Assembly (NCBI GenBank): GCA_965662735.1
Contig: CBFIIU010000001.1
Span: forward strand, 1 to 64,000
Direction: 5' to 3'
Source of the DNA: JAYODZ01 sp965662735
GTDB taxonomy: Bacteria; Pseudomonadota; Alphaproteobacteria; RS24
DNA: 64,000 nucleotides
Shown: positions 17,920 through 26,306 of the stretch, in pieces
Numbering within the stretch: the stretch's first letter is position 1
Layout of the letters: every line of letters begins with the position of its first letter
Notes under the pieces: model-generated
What the model was told of the DNA's origin: nothing
Databases searched by the model: none
Seen by the model: the letters and a program-made list of their open reading frames with translations, nothing else
Program-made: the position numbers and the translations under genes

Positions 17920-19131
17920 ATGGATTTAGCTTTTTCTGCAGAGGATATTGCTTTTCAAAAAGAAGTTCGCGACTTTATTGAAAAAGCCTATACGCCTGAT
18001 TTGCGCGCTGAAATGGAGCGGTCGAAAAACGGCTATATGAGCAAGCAGTCCCATATTACGTGGCAAAAACGTCTTTATGAAAAAGGTTGGATTGCCCCGA
18101 ATTGGCCACAAGAACATGGTGGCGCTGGCTTTACGCCTGTCCAAAAATTTATTTTCACTCAAGAGCTTGAGCGCGCCGGTGCTCCCCATACGATACCCTT
18201 TGGGTTAACTATGGTGGCGCCTGTGATCATGGCCTTCGGCACGGAAGAGCAAAAGAAGAAATTTCTGCCCGATATTCTGCAGAGCAATGTGTGGTGGTGC
18301 CAGGGCTATTCCGAACCAGGATCGGGGTCGGATTTGGCGTCTTTGCAGATGAAGGCGGAAGATCAGGGCGACCATTATTTGTGTAATGGGTCGAAAATTT
18401 GGACATCCATGGCGCAACATGCCGATTGGATTTTCTGTCTGGTGCGGACGGCGAAAACCGATAAGCCGCAGAAGGGCATTTCCTTTTTGCTGATCGATAT
18501 GAATACACCAGGGGTTCGGGTTGAGCCGCTCTATACGCTCGACGGGCCCGTCGAGGGCGGGCAAGAGATTAATCAGGTGTTCTTTGACGATGTCAAAGTA
18601 CCCAAAGAAAATCTCGTAGGAAATGAGAATGAAGGCTGGACCTGCGCCAAATACTTGCTGGAATTTGAGCGTGGTAACCCCTATTCAGGTGAGCTTAAGC
18701 GCCGTTTGGATAAGACCCGCGATTTAGCGCGTCGTATTCCTCAAGATGCGGGGTCGGTATTGGATGATGTGGACATCTCGCAGCGGCTGGCGGATCTCGA
18801 GCGTCAGGTTTTGGCAATGGAATATACCGAACTGCGTATTTTTTCCGATATTAGCGCAGGGCAAAACCTTGGCCCAGAATCATCTTCTTTGCTGAAAACC
18901 CGCGGTACTGAATTGCAGCAGGCGGTAACAGAATTGGCATCTGAAGTGATCGGCACCTATGGCTTTCCTTTCGTGCGCGATACGCAAGGGCAAAGCAATG
19001 AAAGCGACATCGGTGTTGAAGGGGCAGCGATTATCGTTCCGAAATATTTCAACACCCGCAAAACAACGATTTATGCGGGGTCGAATGAAATTCAACGCAA
19101 TATCATGACGAAGGCTGTGCTGGGCCTGTAA
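17920..19131 (+). CDS. Acyl-CoA dehydrogenase, PimC-like
   Basis: This 403-residue dehydrogenase is a clear paralogue of the one at 14460-15647. Shared segments include QGYSEPGSGSDLASLQMK, NGSKIWTSMAQHADW, KGISFLLIDMNTPGV and the C-terminal TIYAGSNEIQRNIMTKAVLGL. Unlike the other two large subunits it has no small-subunit gene beside it, so it may act as a homo-oligomer or share the PimD-like partner upstream. It is the last gene of the plus-strand acyl-CoA block and is followed by a strong terminator. Confidence 0.88.
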   Translation: MDLAFSAEDIAFQKEVRDFIEKAYTPDLRAEMERSKNGYMSKQSHITWQKRLYEKGWIAPNWPQEHGGAGFTPVQKFIFTQELERAGAPHTIPFGLTMVAPVIMAFGTEEQKKKFLPDILQSNVWWCQGYSEPGSGSDLASLQMKAEDQGDHYLCNGSKIWTSMAQHADWIFCLVRTAKTDKPQKGISFLLIDMNTPGVRVEPLYTLDGPVEGGQEINQVFFDDVKVPKENLVGNENEGWTCAKYLLEFERGNPYSGELKRRLDKTRDLARRIPQDAGSVLDDVDISQRLADLERQVLAMEYTELRIFSDISAGQNLGPESSSLLKTRGTELQQAVTELASEVIGTYGFPFVRDTQGQSNESDIGVEGAAIIVPKYFNTRKTTIYAGSNEIQRNIMTKAVLGL

Positions 19132-19156
19132 GCGTTAACGGCGCTGACCAAACAAG

Positions 19157-19184
19157 AACGCGGCCCCTTGGGGCCGCGTTTTTT
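19157..19184 (+). terminator. Rho-independent terminator
   Basis: A perfect 11-bp stem (AACGCGGCCCC at 19157-19167 with GGGGCCGCGTT at 19170-19180) runs into a six-T tract at 19179-19184. It ends the acyl-CoA operon, which converges on the antiporter operon from the other strand. Confidence 0.92.
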
Positions 19185-19223
19185 ATGGATGGTCTCACCT
19201 AAACCCTGTGGCTTTCGACCTCG

Positions 19224-20921
19224 TTAAAGGCCAAGATATTTACCTGCCAACATCAAAGCGAAAAGTGTCAGAAATACGCCAGCTGCTAGGCTGGTGCCGA
19301 TGGCGCCGGATCCGAGCGCCGAGCGTTGCCACCCGACACTAATTTCACGAATGATGTCGAGAAGGAGGATGCGCAGGCCATGGACGATGCCACCATACAG
19401 AGCCCAGATAGGTCGCCAAATCGCTTTGATGAGTGTGGGGAGCAAACGGCGCAGAAACCAATCTGTGTTGAGCACAGTGCTGTCAATTTGAGGTGGGTAT
19501 AGGCCACGCACCATTAAGAAAACAAAGGCCAATGTTGCAAAGAGCAGGAGCTGTAATTCGCCAAGCACATGGCTCGTATCCCAGACACTATAGTTTACCT
19601 CGAATGGCAAGATCGCGTAGAGCGGGGCTGGGAACACGCCAATGATGACGCACAAAGCCGCAGCAATGCCCATGGCGATTAACATGGGGCGGGGCGCTTC
19701 TTTGACCTTAATTTTCTGATCTCGGCCGAAAAAGGTAAAATAGGGCACTTTAATGCCACTATTCTCCAACACGCCGACGGATGCAAAGAACAGCGCCAGC
19801 CAGACCCAGAAATAGCCTTCTTTAATGGTGCTCCCGATTGTCAGCGATTTGGTGACAAAGCCGCTTAGTAGTGGGAAAGAGGAGATCGACAAAGCCCCGA
19901 TGATGCAGAAAATCATGGTGAGCGGCATGGTGCGCCATAACCCGCCGAGATCACTGGCTTTTGTGGTTCCTGTACGTAACGACACGGCGCTCATGCTCAT
20001 AAAGAGTAGCGACATATAAATTGTGCAAGCAAAGGCATGTGCCGTGGTGCCATTGAGGGCCAACTCCGTGCCGACCCCAATCCCTACCACCATAAAGCCG
20101 AGCTGGGTGTTGAGGGAAAATGCTAAAACCCGTCGAAGATCATTCTCAATCACAGCAAAGAATACGGGGAAAATGGTCATCGCAGCACCGATATAAATCA
20201 GCCATTCGAGGCCGGCAAAACATTGGGCCAGTACGAAAATAGCTAATTTAGTGGTAAAGGCACTTAAGATGACGGTTCCTGTCAGGCTGGCTTCAGGATA
20301 AGCATCTTGCAACCACCCATTTACGAAGGGGAACGCAGCTTTAATGCCAAAGGCCAGAAGAATGAGGCCGCCTGCCCAAGTGGTCGCGTCCAGCGGTTCG
20401 ATCAAGAGGCCCTGCCCGCTTTGCCATAATAAAGCGGCTCCGCCGAGTAATAAAACACCAGAGGCTACTTGCATGAGCAAATAGCGCATGGCGGCGCCAA
20501 GGCGTCGAGCGCTTCCGCCCCGCAATATCAAAAGCACCGAAGTGATCGCTGTTAATTCCCAATAGACGAAAAGAGTTACAAAATCGCCGGCAAAAAGGGC
20601 TGCGATGGCGGCACCCGCATAAGCGAGGCCGGACGCGTCGGTCACCCGACAGGGCTTATACATGGCATAAATGACGTTCAAAGCCGCGGCAATATGGAAG
20701 ATTAAGGCAAACGGCTTGGTGAACGCGTTAGCTCTCACCAGGGTTAGGTCGAGCCCCAGAAAAGACGCTGTCAGGTGAACGCCGGGTTCCAGCCCCCAAG
20801 CCTGCATAGCCGAGAGCAGGATTAAAGCCAACATCCAGAACTGACGTGCCGGATTAATCAACAGCGGCACCAGCAAGGCACCTAAAATCATAATGACGCC
20901 AGGGGGTAAACTAGTCAGCAT
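19224..20921 (-). CDS. Third MrpD/NuoL-like antiporter subunit
   Basis: This 565-residue polytopic protein of the NuoL/M/N-MrpD superfamily is the last gene of the antiporter operon. The conserved glutamate of the proton path is in LFVYWELTAI and the first lysine in AFGIKAAFPFVNGWLQDAYP. The lysine usually found in the later broken helix (HALMKG in the classical subunit upstream) appears missing: the region reads THAFACTIYMSLLFMSMSAV. The C-terminus is about 70 residues longer than in the other two subunits and carries extra hydrophobic segments. The start at 20921 overlaps the preceding small gene by 11 bases; the longer frame to 20972 would lie inside that gene. Confidence 0.85.
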   Translation of the reverse strand: MLTSLPPGVIMILGALLVPLLINPARQFWMLALILLSAMQAWGLEPGVHLTASFLGLDLTLVRANAFTKPFALIFHIAAALNVIYAMYKPCRVTDASGLAYAGAAIAALFAGDFVTLFVYWELTAITSVLLILRGGSARRLGAAMRYLLMQVASGVLLLGGAALLWQSGQGLLIEPLDATTWAGGLILLAFGIKAAFPFVNGWLQDAYPEASLTGTVILSAFTTKLAIFVLAQCFAGLEWLIYIGAAMTIFPVFFAVIENDLRRVLAFSLNTQLGFMVVGIGVGTELALNGTTAHAFACTIYMSLLFMSMSAVSLRTGTTKASDLGGLWRTMPLTMIFCIIGALSISSFPLLSGFVTKSLTIGSTIKEGYFWVWLALFFASVGVLENSGIKVPYFTFFGRDQKIKVKEAPRPMLIAMGIAAALCVIIGVFPAPLYAILPFEVNYSVWDTSHVLGELQLLLFATLAFVFLMVRGLYPPQIDSTVLNTDWFLRRLLPTLIKAIWRPIWALYGGIVHGLRILLLDIIREISVGWQRSALGSGAIGTSLAAGVFLTLFALMLAGKYLGL

Positions 20922-21186
20922 CGTAATAATCCTCTGGTCGCATAATGACTTCGCGCAGCAAAATGCCGCCAATCACAACGACGATAAAAGCAATAAATCC
21001 AAAAAGGCCGTAAAAAAGCGGCATCGCTTCCGCGTCACTATAGGCATGACGATGAATGAACAACTCCGATATTGTGAGCAGCAGACAAATTCCCGCCACT
21101 ATCTTGCTCGCTTTCCAACCAAATTCGCTGACATTGGATCCTTGCGTGCTTTCGGTCGGTTTCGATTTTTTGGTGGACGAGGTCAT
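20911..21186 (-). CDS. Small two-helix membrane protein of the antiporter operon
   Basis: A 91-residue protein that I do not recognise beyond its context. A polar Ser/Thr/Lys-rich N-terminus is followed by two hydrophobic segments (about 28-46 and 56-78) separated by a short histidine-containing loop (IHRHAYSDAEA), and an acidic end (RPEDYYDAD). It overlaps the upstream antiporter gene by four bases (ATGA) and the downstream one by 11, so it is translated as part of the operon. The tight packing suggests a structural or assembly subunit of the complex. It is too short and too divergent to equate with MrpC, F or G, which are all present elsewhere in the operon. Confidence 0.72.
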   Translation of the reverse strand: MTSSTKKSKPTESTQGSNVSEFGWKASKIVAGICLLLTISELFIHRHAYSDAEAMPLFYGLFGFIAFIVVVIGGILLREVIMRPEDYYDAD

Positions 21187-22652
21187 GGCGCAACTCCCTC
21201 AAAGGTCAAAAGGAAAAGATCGGCATAGAAAAACAAGAGCACCGAAGCCAGCGCAGTGAGCATAATCGGAATAAGCATTGTTAATGGGGCTTCGGCGAGG
21301 GTTTCTTCTTTGTCTGAACTGGGCGCGAAAAAGCCGCGAATGACCGGTTGTCCGAGATAGTATAAATTCATCAAAGACGAGATTGCTAAGACAAAAACAA
21401 TAATGGTTTGCCCAGCATCAAGGGCGCCGATCATTAGCATGAATTTCGACCATGCCCCTCCGAGAGGTGGAATGCCCATGATAGATAGGGCGCCGAGGGC
21501 AAAACAGAAGAACGTCACGGGCATGCGTCGTCCCAGACCATCCATGTCGCGCAGATCACTATGATGGTGCGCGACATAAATGGCCCCCGCACAGAAGAAT
21601 AAGGTGATCTTGCCTGCCGCATGCATGAGAATGTGAAGGGCAGCGCCTTGTACGGCAATTGACGTGGCGAGCGCTGCGCCGAGCACGACATAAGCGAGCT
21701 GGCTAATGGTCGAATAGGCCAACCTTGCTTTTAAGTTGGTTTTTTGGATGGCCACCACCGAGGCAGCAAGTAAGGTGAAACTCGCGACCCAGATCAACCA
21801 CACAGATGCGCCCGTCGACAGCAAGTAATCTGTCCCGAAAATATAAATCACGACTTTGAGAACGGTGAAGACACCCGCCTTCACAACGGCGACCGCGTGC
21901 AGCAAGGCGCTGACCGGCGTGGGCGCCACCATGGCGGCCGGTAGCCACCGATGAAGCGGCATAAGGGCGGCCTTGCCAATTCCGAAGGCAAAAAGAGCCA
22001 AGAGAATAGGTGCGTAAGCAGGATCAAGGCGATCGGCCAGCACCCCACCCGGGACAAATGTCAGGTCTCCGGCAATGCTCCAAACGCCGATCATACCCAA
22101 AAGTAAAAAGGCGACAGAACTGGTGACTAAGATGCCCAAATAGACCCGCCCAGATTTGATTGCGTCGGCATTGCCTTTATGCGCGACCAACGGATAGGTC
22201 GAGAAGGTCAGAATTTCGTAGAAAATGAAAAGGGTGAGCAAATTACCCGACAGCGCAATCCCCATCGCCGCATGAATGGCAACGGCATAATAGAAGAAAA
22301 ACCGCGTGTGGTTTTTCTCATGCGCGCCCCGCATATAGCCAACCGAATAGAGCGTCGCCACAGGCCACAGACATCCAGCAACCAGGGCAAACAAAGCCCC
22401 TAAAGGTTCCACCACAAAATCAATGGTAAAGCCGGGGGCAAAGGTGAACAGAGAGAGGCTGGCGTCACCGCCCGCACTGATGTGGCGGAACAAGCTTATG
22501 GCGAAGAATGCTGTGATGCCCCCTGTCGCAATCGACAGCGTATCGCGCAGATTGTCCCATTTTCCGGTCAACACAGTGGTGCTGGCCGCAATTAAGGGTA
22601 GCAAAAGAAGGCCAGCGATTAACAGATCGGGCGTTAGAGCGGGCAAGGTCAT
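21183..22652 (-). CDS. Second MrpD/NuoN-like antiporter subunit
   Basis: This 489-residue polytopic membrane protein of the complex I antiporter-like family has about 14 hydrophobic segments. Charged residues of the ion path are conserved: the glutamate in LFIFYEILTFSTYPLVA, the lysine in FGIGKAALMPLHRWLPAAM and the later lysine in HILMHAAGKITLFFCAGAI. It overlaps the mnhD gene upstream and the small membrane protein gene downstream by four bases each. A cluster with two or three such subunits lacks a single large MrpA, so this protein may take over the role of the MrpA N-terminal domain; that is an inference. Confidence 0.88.
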   Translation of the reverse strand: MTLPALTPDLLIAGLLLLPLIAASTTVLTGKWDNLRDTLSIATGGITAFFAISLFRHISAGGDASLSLFTFAPGFTIDFVVEPLGALFALVAGCLWPVATLYSVGYMRGAHEKNHTRFFFYYAVAIHAAMGIALSGNLLTLFIFYEILTFSTYPLVAHKGNADAIKSGRVYLGILVTSSVAFLLLGMIGVWSIAGDLTFVPGGVLADRLDPAYAPILLALFAFGIGKAALMPLHRWLPAAMVAPTPVSALLHAVAVVKAGVFTVLKVVIYIFGTDYLLSTGASVWLIWVASFTLLAASVVAIQKTNLKARLAYSTISQLAYVVLGAALATSIAVQGAALHILMHAAGKITLFFCAGAIYVAHHHSDLRDMDGLGRRMPVTFFCFALGALSIMGIPPLGGAWSKFMLMIGALDAGQTIIVFVLAISSLMNLYYLGQPVIRGFFAPSSDKEETLAEAPLTMLIPIMLTALASVLLFFYADLFLLTFEGVAP

Positions 22653-24130
22653 TGAGCGTCTCCCAACATCATTTCGGCAGCGCGGAAGGCGGCATCAATA
22701 AGGCTTTCAGCTTGCACGCCAAAATAAATTGTCGCGACCACAAGAATCCAAGCCCCAACCCACATTGCCGGCGTTTCACGAATGACGACAGCGCCTTTGG
22801 GGCGATCTTGCATGTAAGCGGCTTCAATAATTTTCCACACATAAACCAGGGCCAAAACCGAACTGATGACAGTGAGGAGAGCGATGACGTAAAGCTGTTG
22901 ATCAAGTTGTGCCCGAATAAGATAGAGTTTCGAAATGAAACCCGCTGTTAAGGGAACACCGATCAAGGCAAGGCCGCCAAATAGCAACGCTGCAACAGTC
23001 ATAGGCGCTTGGCGTCCCACCCCTGCAATACTGCTCATGGTCACGCGTCCAACATGCATCGCCAGACCACCGAGTGCGAGAAAGATGGCGCCTTTCATTA
23101 AAGCGTGATTGACAAGGTGAATGAAAGTCGCGGCGAGGCCTGCGCTGCTCATTAACCCCATGCCGATCGCCATATATCCAAGTTGCGCAATTGATGACTG
23201 GGCGAATAGGCGTTTTAAGTCGGTCTCCCAAATGGCGGCAAGTGTGCCGGCAAACGCGCCCGCCACGCCAAGCCAAAGCAGGAGCGTGCCCACCTCGTCC
23301 ATGCCCGGAAAGTTCAGACCAAAAACGCCAAAGAGAAGCCGGATCAGCACATATACTGACACTTTAGTGGCCGTCGCCGCCATGAGCGCTGACACTGCCG
23401 ATGGCGCGAAACTATAAGCAGGCGTCAGCCAAAAGTGGAGCGGAAAGAGGGCAATTTTTAAGAAGAGCCCGAGCGCGATAAAAGCGAGCGCTGCAAAGCC
23501 TGTATGGGTGTCGCCAATTTCCGGCAAGCGCGCTGCGAGATCGCCAATATTTAACGTGCCTGTCAGCATATAGAGGAGGCCAATGCCGATCACATAGAAG
23601 GTGGCGCCAATGGTGCCCAAAATCAGATAGTTGAAAGCGGCGGGCAAGGCGCGGGCATCGCGGCCAGCCCCCATCGCGACTAATGCGTAGGCAGAGAGCG
23701 ACGAAATTTCTAAAAAGACAAAGATGTTAAAGGCGTCATTGGTGGCCACTTGGCCGAGCATACCGGCAATGGTGAGCATCCATGCACTGAAGAATAGGGT
23801 GTGATCGCGTGCATCAACCTCAGCCTCGATCATGCCACGTCCGACCAACGTCACGATAAAGGCAATGCCGGCGATGAGCGGCATCACGAGCGCATTGGCG
23901 GAGTCGATGACATAGATGATGCCGATAGGAGCGGGCCAGGCGCCAATTTCATAGACAATCGGCTCGCCGGTCGCCGCCACCTGCAAAAATAGACGCGCGG
24001 AGAATAAGAAGCTCAATGCCGTTGCTGCTACAGCGACGATCCAAGCGAGATCGCGCTGGCGCAACAGGACGATCAGGGGCGCCGCGAGCAGCGGGATAAT
24101 GATTTGGAGAATGGGGGCGTGAGCGAGCAT
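22649..24130 (-). CDS. mnhD: Na+/H+ antiporter subunit D (MnhD/MrpD)
   Basis: This is the canonical proton-translocating subunit of the Mrp-type antiporter (493 residues). The path residues are visible: glutamate in NIFVFLEISSLSAYALVA, lysine in LFLKIALFPLHFWLTPAY, and the later lysine in HLVNHALMKGAIFLALGG. The motif ETDLKRLFAQSSIAQLGYM is the discontinuous-helix signature shared with NuoM/NuoN. It follows mnhC with a one-base overlap (start 24130) and overlaps the next subunit by four. With MnhA-type, B, C, E, F and G partners it would exchange Na+ for protons at the cytoplasmic membrane, supporting pH and salt homeostasis. Confidence 0.92.
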   Translation of the reverse strand: MLAHAPILQIIIPLLAAPLIVLLRQRDLAWIVAVAATALSFLFSARLFLQVAATGEPIVYEIGAWPAPIGIIYVIDSANALVMPLIAGIAFIVTLVGRGMIEAEVDARDHTLFFSAWMLTIAGMLGQVATNDAFNIFVFLEISSLSAYALVAMGAGRDARALPAAFNYLILGTIGATFYVIGIGLLYMLTGTLNIGDLAARLPEIGDTHTGFAALAFIALGLFLKIALFPLHFWLTPAYSFAPSAVSALMAATATKVSVYVLIRLLFGVFGLNFPGMDEVGTLLLWLGVAGAFAGTLAAIWETDLKRLFAQSSIAQLGYMAIGMGLMSSAGLAATFIHLVNHALMKGAIFLALGGLAMHVGRVTMSSIAGVGRQAPMTVAALLFGGLALIGVPLTAGFISKLYLIRAQLDQQLYVIALLTVISSVLALVYVWKIIEAAYMQDRPKGAVVIRETPAMWVGAWILVVATIYFGVQAESLIDAAFRAAEMMLGDAQ

Positions 24131-24516
24131 TATGAAGCGTCCTGATGTCCGTCTTGAGCATTAATGGCTGAGATGATCTCGTCTTCTTCGATCGTCCCGT
24201 AGGTTTCGCGGATCCGAATAATCAGGGCGTAGCCCACGGCCGTGGTTGCGACGCCCACCACGATGGCGGTGAGAATAAGCACATGCGGCAGAGGGTTTGA
24301 GTAGACCGTCGTGGCATCACCGGTCAAAATGGGAGCCGTGCCCCCTTTGATCTTGCCCATTGAGATGTACAGCATGAAGACCGAGGTCTGGAAAATATTC
24401 AGCCCCACCATTTTCTTGATCAAATTTCCGCGCGCGATGAGGGTATAAAAACCGATCATCATAAGGCCAATGACCAGCACATAATTCCACTGTGCAAGAA
24501 GCGGCGACAGGTTCAT
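24130..24516 (-). CDS. mnhC: Na+/H+ antiporter subunit C (MnhC, NuoK-like)
   Basis: A 128-residue protein with three hydrophobic segments, homologous to NuoK. Key marks are the glycine/asparagine segment KKMVGLNIFQTSVFMLYISMG and the conserved third helix NPLPHVLILTAIVVGVATTAVGYAL, which is diagnostic of MnhC. The hydrophilic end is acidic (EEDEIISAINAQDG). The start overlaps the mnhB stop by four bases, and its stop abuts the mnhD start by one base. Confidence 0.94.
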   Translation of the reverse strand: MNLSPLLAQWNYVLVIGLMMIGFYTLIARGNLIKKMVGLNIFQTSVFMLYISMGKIKGGTAPILTGDATTVYSNPLPHVLILTAIVVGVATTAVGYALIIRIRETYGTIEEDEIISAINAQDGHQDAS

Positions 24517-24989
24517 GCTTTGGTCCTCTCTGTGCGGCTCTCTTCACCATTATGGATTTTCATAAAACGTCGATGTGACAGACGGCTGGCAAAAGTGAAA
24601 AATAAGCCGACCATCACCGAGGCAACAGTTAGGCCGACCCCCAATTCAACCAGCAAAATGCCGAGATGCTGACCGGCCACTTGGGTTTTGCCGAGAACGC
24701 TATATTCGAGGAAAACCCCGCCCGTTAAAAGACTGACAAGGCCGGTTCCGCCATACAGCATAACGCCCAATGCGATGCATTGTAAAACCAAGCGAGGTGG
24801 CCACACATGGCGACCTTTATTCATGCCAAAGACAATCGCATTTAAGATGAAGGCCGCCGCAAAAATCACGCCTGCTTGAAAGCCGCCGCCAGGCCCATAA
24901 TCGCCATGGAACTGCACATACAAGCCAAATAACATGACAAAGGGGATGAGAACTTTGGAAACAACTCGGATCACCGGATCATCATGCAT
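24513..24989 (-). CDS. mnhB: Na+/H+ antiporter subunit B (MnhB)
   Basis: This 158-residue membrane protein has four hydrophobic segments and the highly conserved MnhB motif YVQFHGDYGPGGGFQAGVIF. The start is ATG 24989 behind AGGAGAAG; a longer in-frame start at 25079 would add 30 arginine-rich residues that belong to the overlapping upstream gene. A basic/acidic cytoplasmic tail follows the last helix. It overlaps the gene before it by eight bases and mnhC by four. Confidence 0.94.
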   Translation of the reverse strand: MHDDPVIRVVSKVLIPFVMLFGLYVQFHGDYGPGGGFQAGVIFAAAFILNAIVFGMNKGRHVWPPRLVLQCIALGVMLYGGTGLVSLLTGGVFLEYSVLGKTQVAGQHLGILLVELGVGLTVASVMVGLFFTFASRLSHRRFMKIHNGEESRTERTKA

Positions 24990-25581
24990 CTGACTTCTCC
25001 TGTGAATGATTTGACCGTTTTTTATTTGTCGACGACGTCTCCTGATCCGATCGCGCAGCGCGGGTCCATCCGCCAACAATCAAGAAGACACCAATGGCCG
25101 CTGTGAAGACCACGACTGTTTCGCCAAATGTATCAAAGCCACGATAAGAGGCCAGAACCGAGGTCACCACATTAGGAACGCCGATTTCTCGCTCGCTTTC
25201 GAGGAGATAGTGGGGCCCCACATGGAGTTGCACAGGGGTTGTGGCTAGGCCATAGCTGGGCATATCCAAAACCGCTAAAAGCAATAATAAGCCCGTACCC
25301 AAAGCAATAACGAGCGCAAAAGGTTCGATGGGCCGCTTCTTTTCCTCGACGCCCACCAAGCTTAGGGTTCCAAGGGCCAGCACCGTCGATACCCCTGCGC
25401 CCACGGCGGCTTCGGTGAAGGCAACATCAACGGCATCGGCGACCACAAACCATGTTGCGGCAACCAAGGAGTAAGCGCCAGACAACATCACCACCCCGAA
25501 CAGGCGGTTTTGACGAATAGCCATAATTGCGATGAAAGCGAGAAAGATCATCAAAATGGCGTTCAGAAAAAACTCACTCAT
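24982..25581 (-). CDS. MrpA C-terminal/MbhD-MbhE-like antiporter subunit
   Basis: This 199-residue membrane protein matches the C-terminal part of MrpA. The first half (LFGVVMLSGAYSLVAATWFVVADAVDVAFTEAAVG, shown here over two segments) corresponds to the DUF4040/MbhD domain, with the conserved D-AFTEAAVG stretch. The second half (PNVVTSVLASYRGFDTFGET) corresponds to MbhE. In classical mrp operons these domains are fused behind the large NuoL-like part of MrpA; here they form a free-standing protein, as in archaeal membrane-bound hydrogenase and related clusters. The ATG at 25581 is chosen because it starts the first membrane segment; the extension to 25623 lies within mnhG. Confidence 0.88.
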   Translation of the reverse strand: MSEFFLNAILMIFLAFIAIMAIRQNRLFGVVMLSGAYSLVAATWFVVADAVDVAFTEAAVGAGVSTVLALGTLSLVGVEEKKRPIEPFALVIALGTGLLLLLAVLDMPSYGLATTPVQLHVGPHYLLESEREIGVPNVVTSVLASYRGFDTFGETVVVFTAAIGVFLIVGGWTRAARSDQETSSTNKKRSNHSQEKSDA

Positions 25582-25927
25582 TCTTGCCTCCCTTTTTTGT
25601 CGATCGAGCTGACCGCGGGGCAAGAATGGGTTTAATGCCCGCTAATTTCGCGGCCCGCGCAATTGCATGGGTTGCTGTTGGGCTGGTAAACAGGAGCAAA
25701 ATGCCGATCAAAATCACGCGTATGGCGACTGTCCAGTCGGGAGACATTAATAAAAGCCCGAGCAAGATGAGGCCTGCGCCGCCCGTGTCGACGATGCCTG
25801 CGCCGTGCATGCGCTGGTAAAGGTCGCCGAGACGAATGAGCCCGAGGGCACCTAAGACAACGGCTAAGCATCCAAGGCTGAGAGACGTTGCTGCAATGAT
25901 CGAGACCGCGAGGTCAAATAAATCCAT
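25574..25927 (-). CDS. mnhG: Na+/H+ antiporter subunit G (MnhG)
   Basis: This 117-residue protein has three hydrophobic segments and the MnhG signature ALGLIRLGDLYQRMHGAGI, followed by the helix FTSPTATHAIARAAKLAG. The C-terminus is strongly basic. It starts directly after the mnhF stop with no spacing and overlaps the MrpA-C-like gene by eight bases. Present in all Mrp-type antiporters; its exact role in transport is not known. Confidence 0.93.
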   Translation of the reverse strand: MDLFDLAVSIIAATSLSLGCLAVVLGALGLIRLGDLYQRMHGAGIVDTGGAGLILLGLLLMSPDWTVAIRVILIGILLLFTSPTATHAIARAAKLAGIKPILAPRSARSTKKGGKNE

Positions 25928-26257
25928 TTACGCGCCCTCCTCATTATTCAACTTACCATCATCAGCGCGGCGCGATGTTTCTCCGGGGATGTGATCGCCC
26001 AGCGTGCCAAAACGGAAGAATTTTAATACCGCAATGGTACCGATGAAATTCAGCAAGGCGTATAGCAAGGCAATATCTAAAAATTCTGGTCGCCCCGCCC
26101 AAAACCCATGCACGGAGATGAGTAAAACCGCAATAGTGCCAATTGAGTTGACCGCCAGCACCCGGTCGAACGCGGTTGGCCCGCGTGTCGCGCGAATAAC
26201 GGCGAGTAAGGTTGCGATCCCGAGGGCGATCAATGTTGCGGTTAAAAAACTGTGCAT
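25928..26257 (-). CDS. mnhF: Na+/H+ antiporter subunit F (MnhF)
   Basis: A 109-residue protein with three hydrophobic segments. The MnhF hallmark RATRGPTAFDRVLAVNSIGT is intact, and the third helix ends in a polar tail (GETSRRADDGKLNNEEGA). The start is uncertain by three codons: ATG 26257 and an in-frame GTG 26266 both lie behind a single AGGG. I prefer the ATG because the GTG would be only two bases from that site. Confidence 0.92.
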   Translation of the reverse strand: MHSFLTATLIALGIATLLAVIRATRGPTAFDRVLAVNSIGTIAVLLISVHGFWAGRPEFLDIALLYALLNFIGTIAVLKFFRFGTLGDHIPGETSRRADDGKLNNEEGA

Positions 26258-26277
26258 ATGAGCCACTACCCTATGAC

Positions 26278-26305
26278 GTTATGATGGCGACGTTATGATG
26301 GCGAT
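26278..26305. repeat. 14-base direct duplication between mnhE and mnhF
   Basis: GTTATGATGGCGAC at 26278-26291 is followed immediately by GTTATGATGGCGAT at 26292-26305. It fills the short space between the mnhE stop and the mnhF start, the only non-overlapping junction in this part of the operon. Confidence 0.85.
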
Positions 26306-26306
26306 G

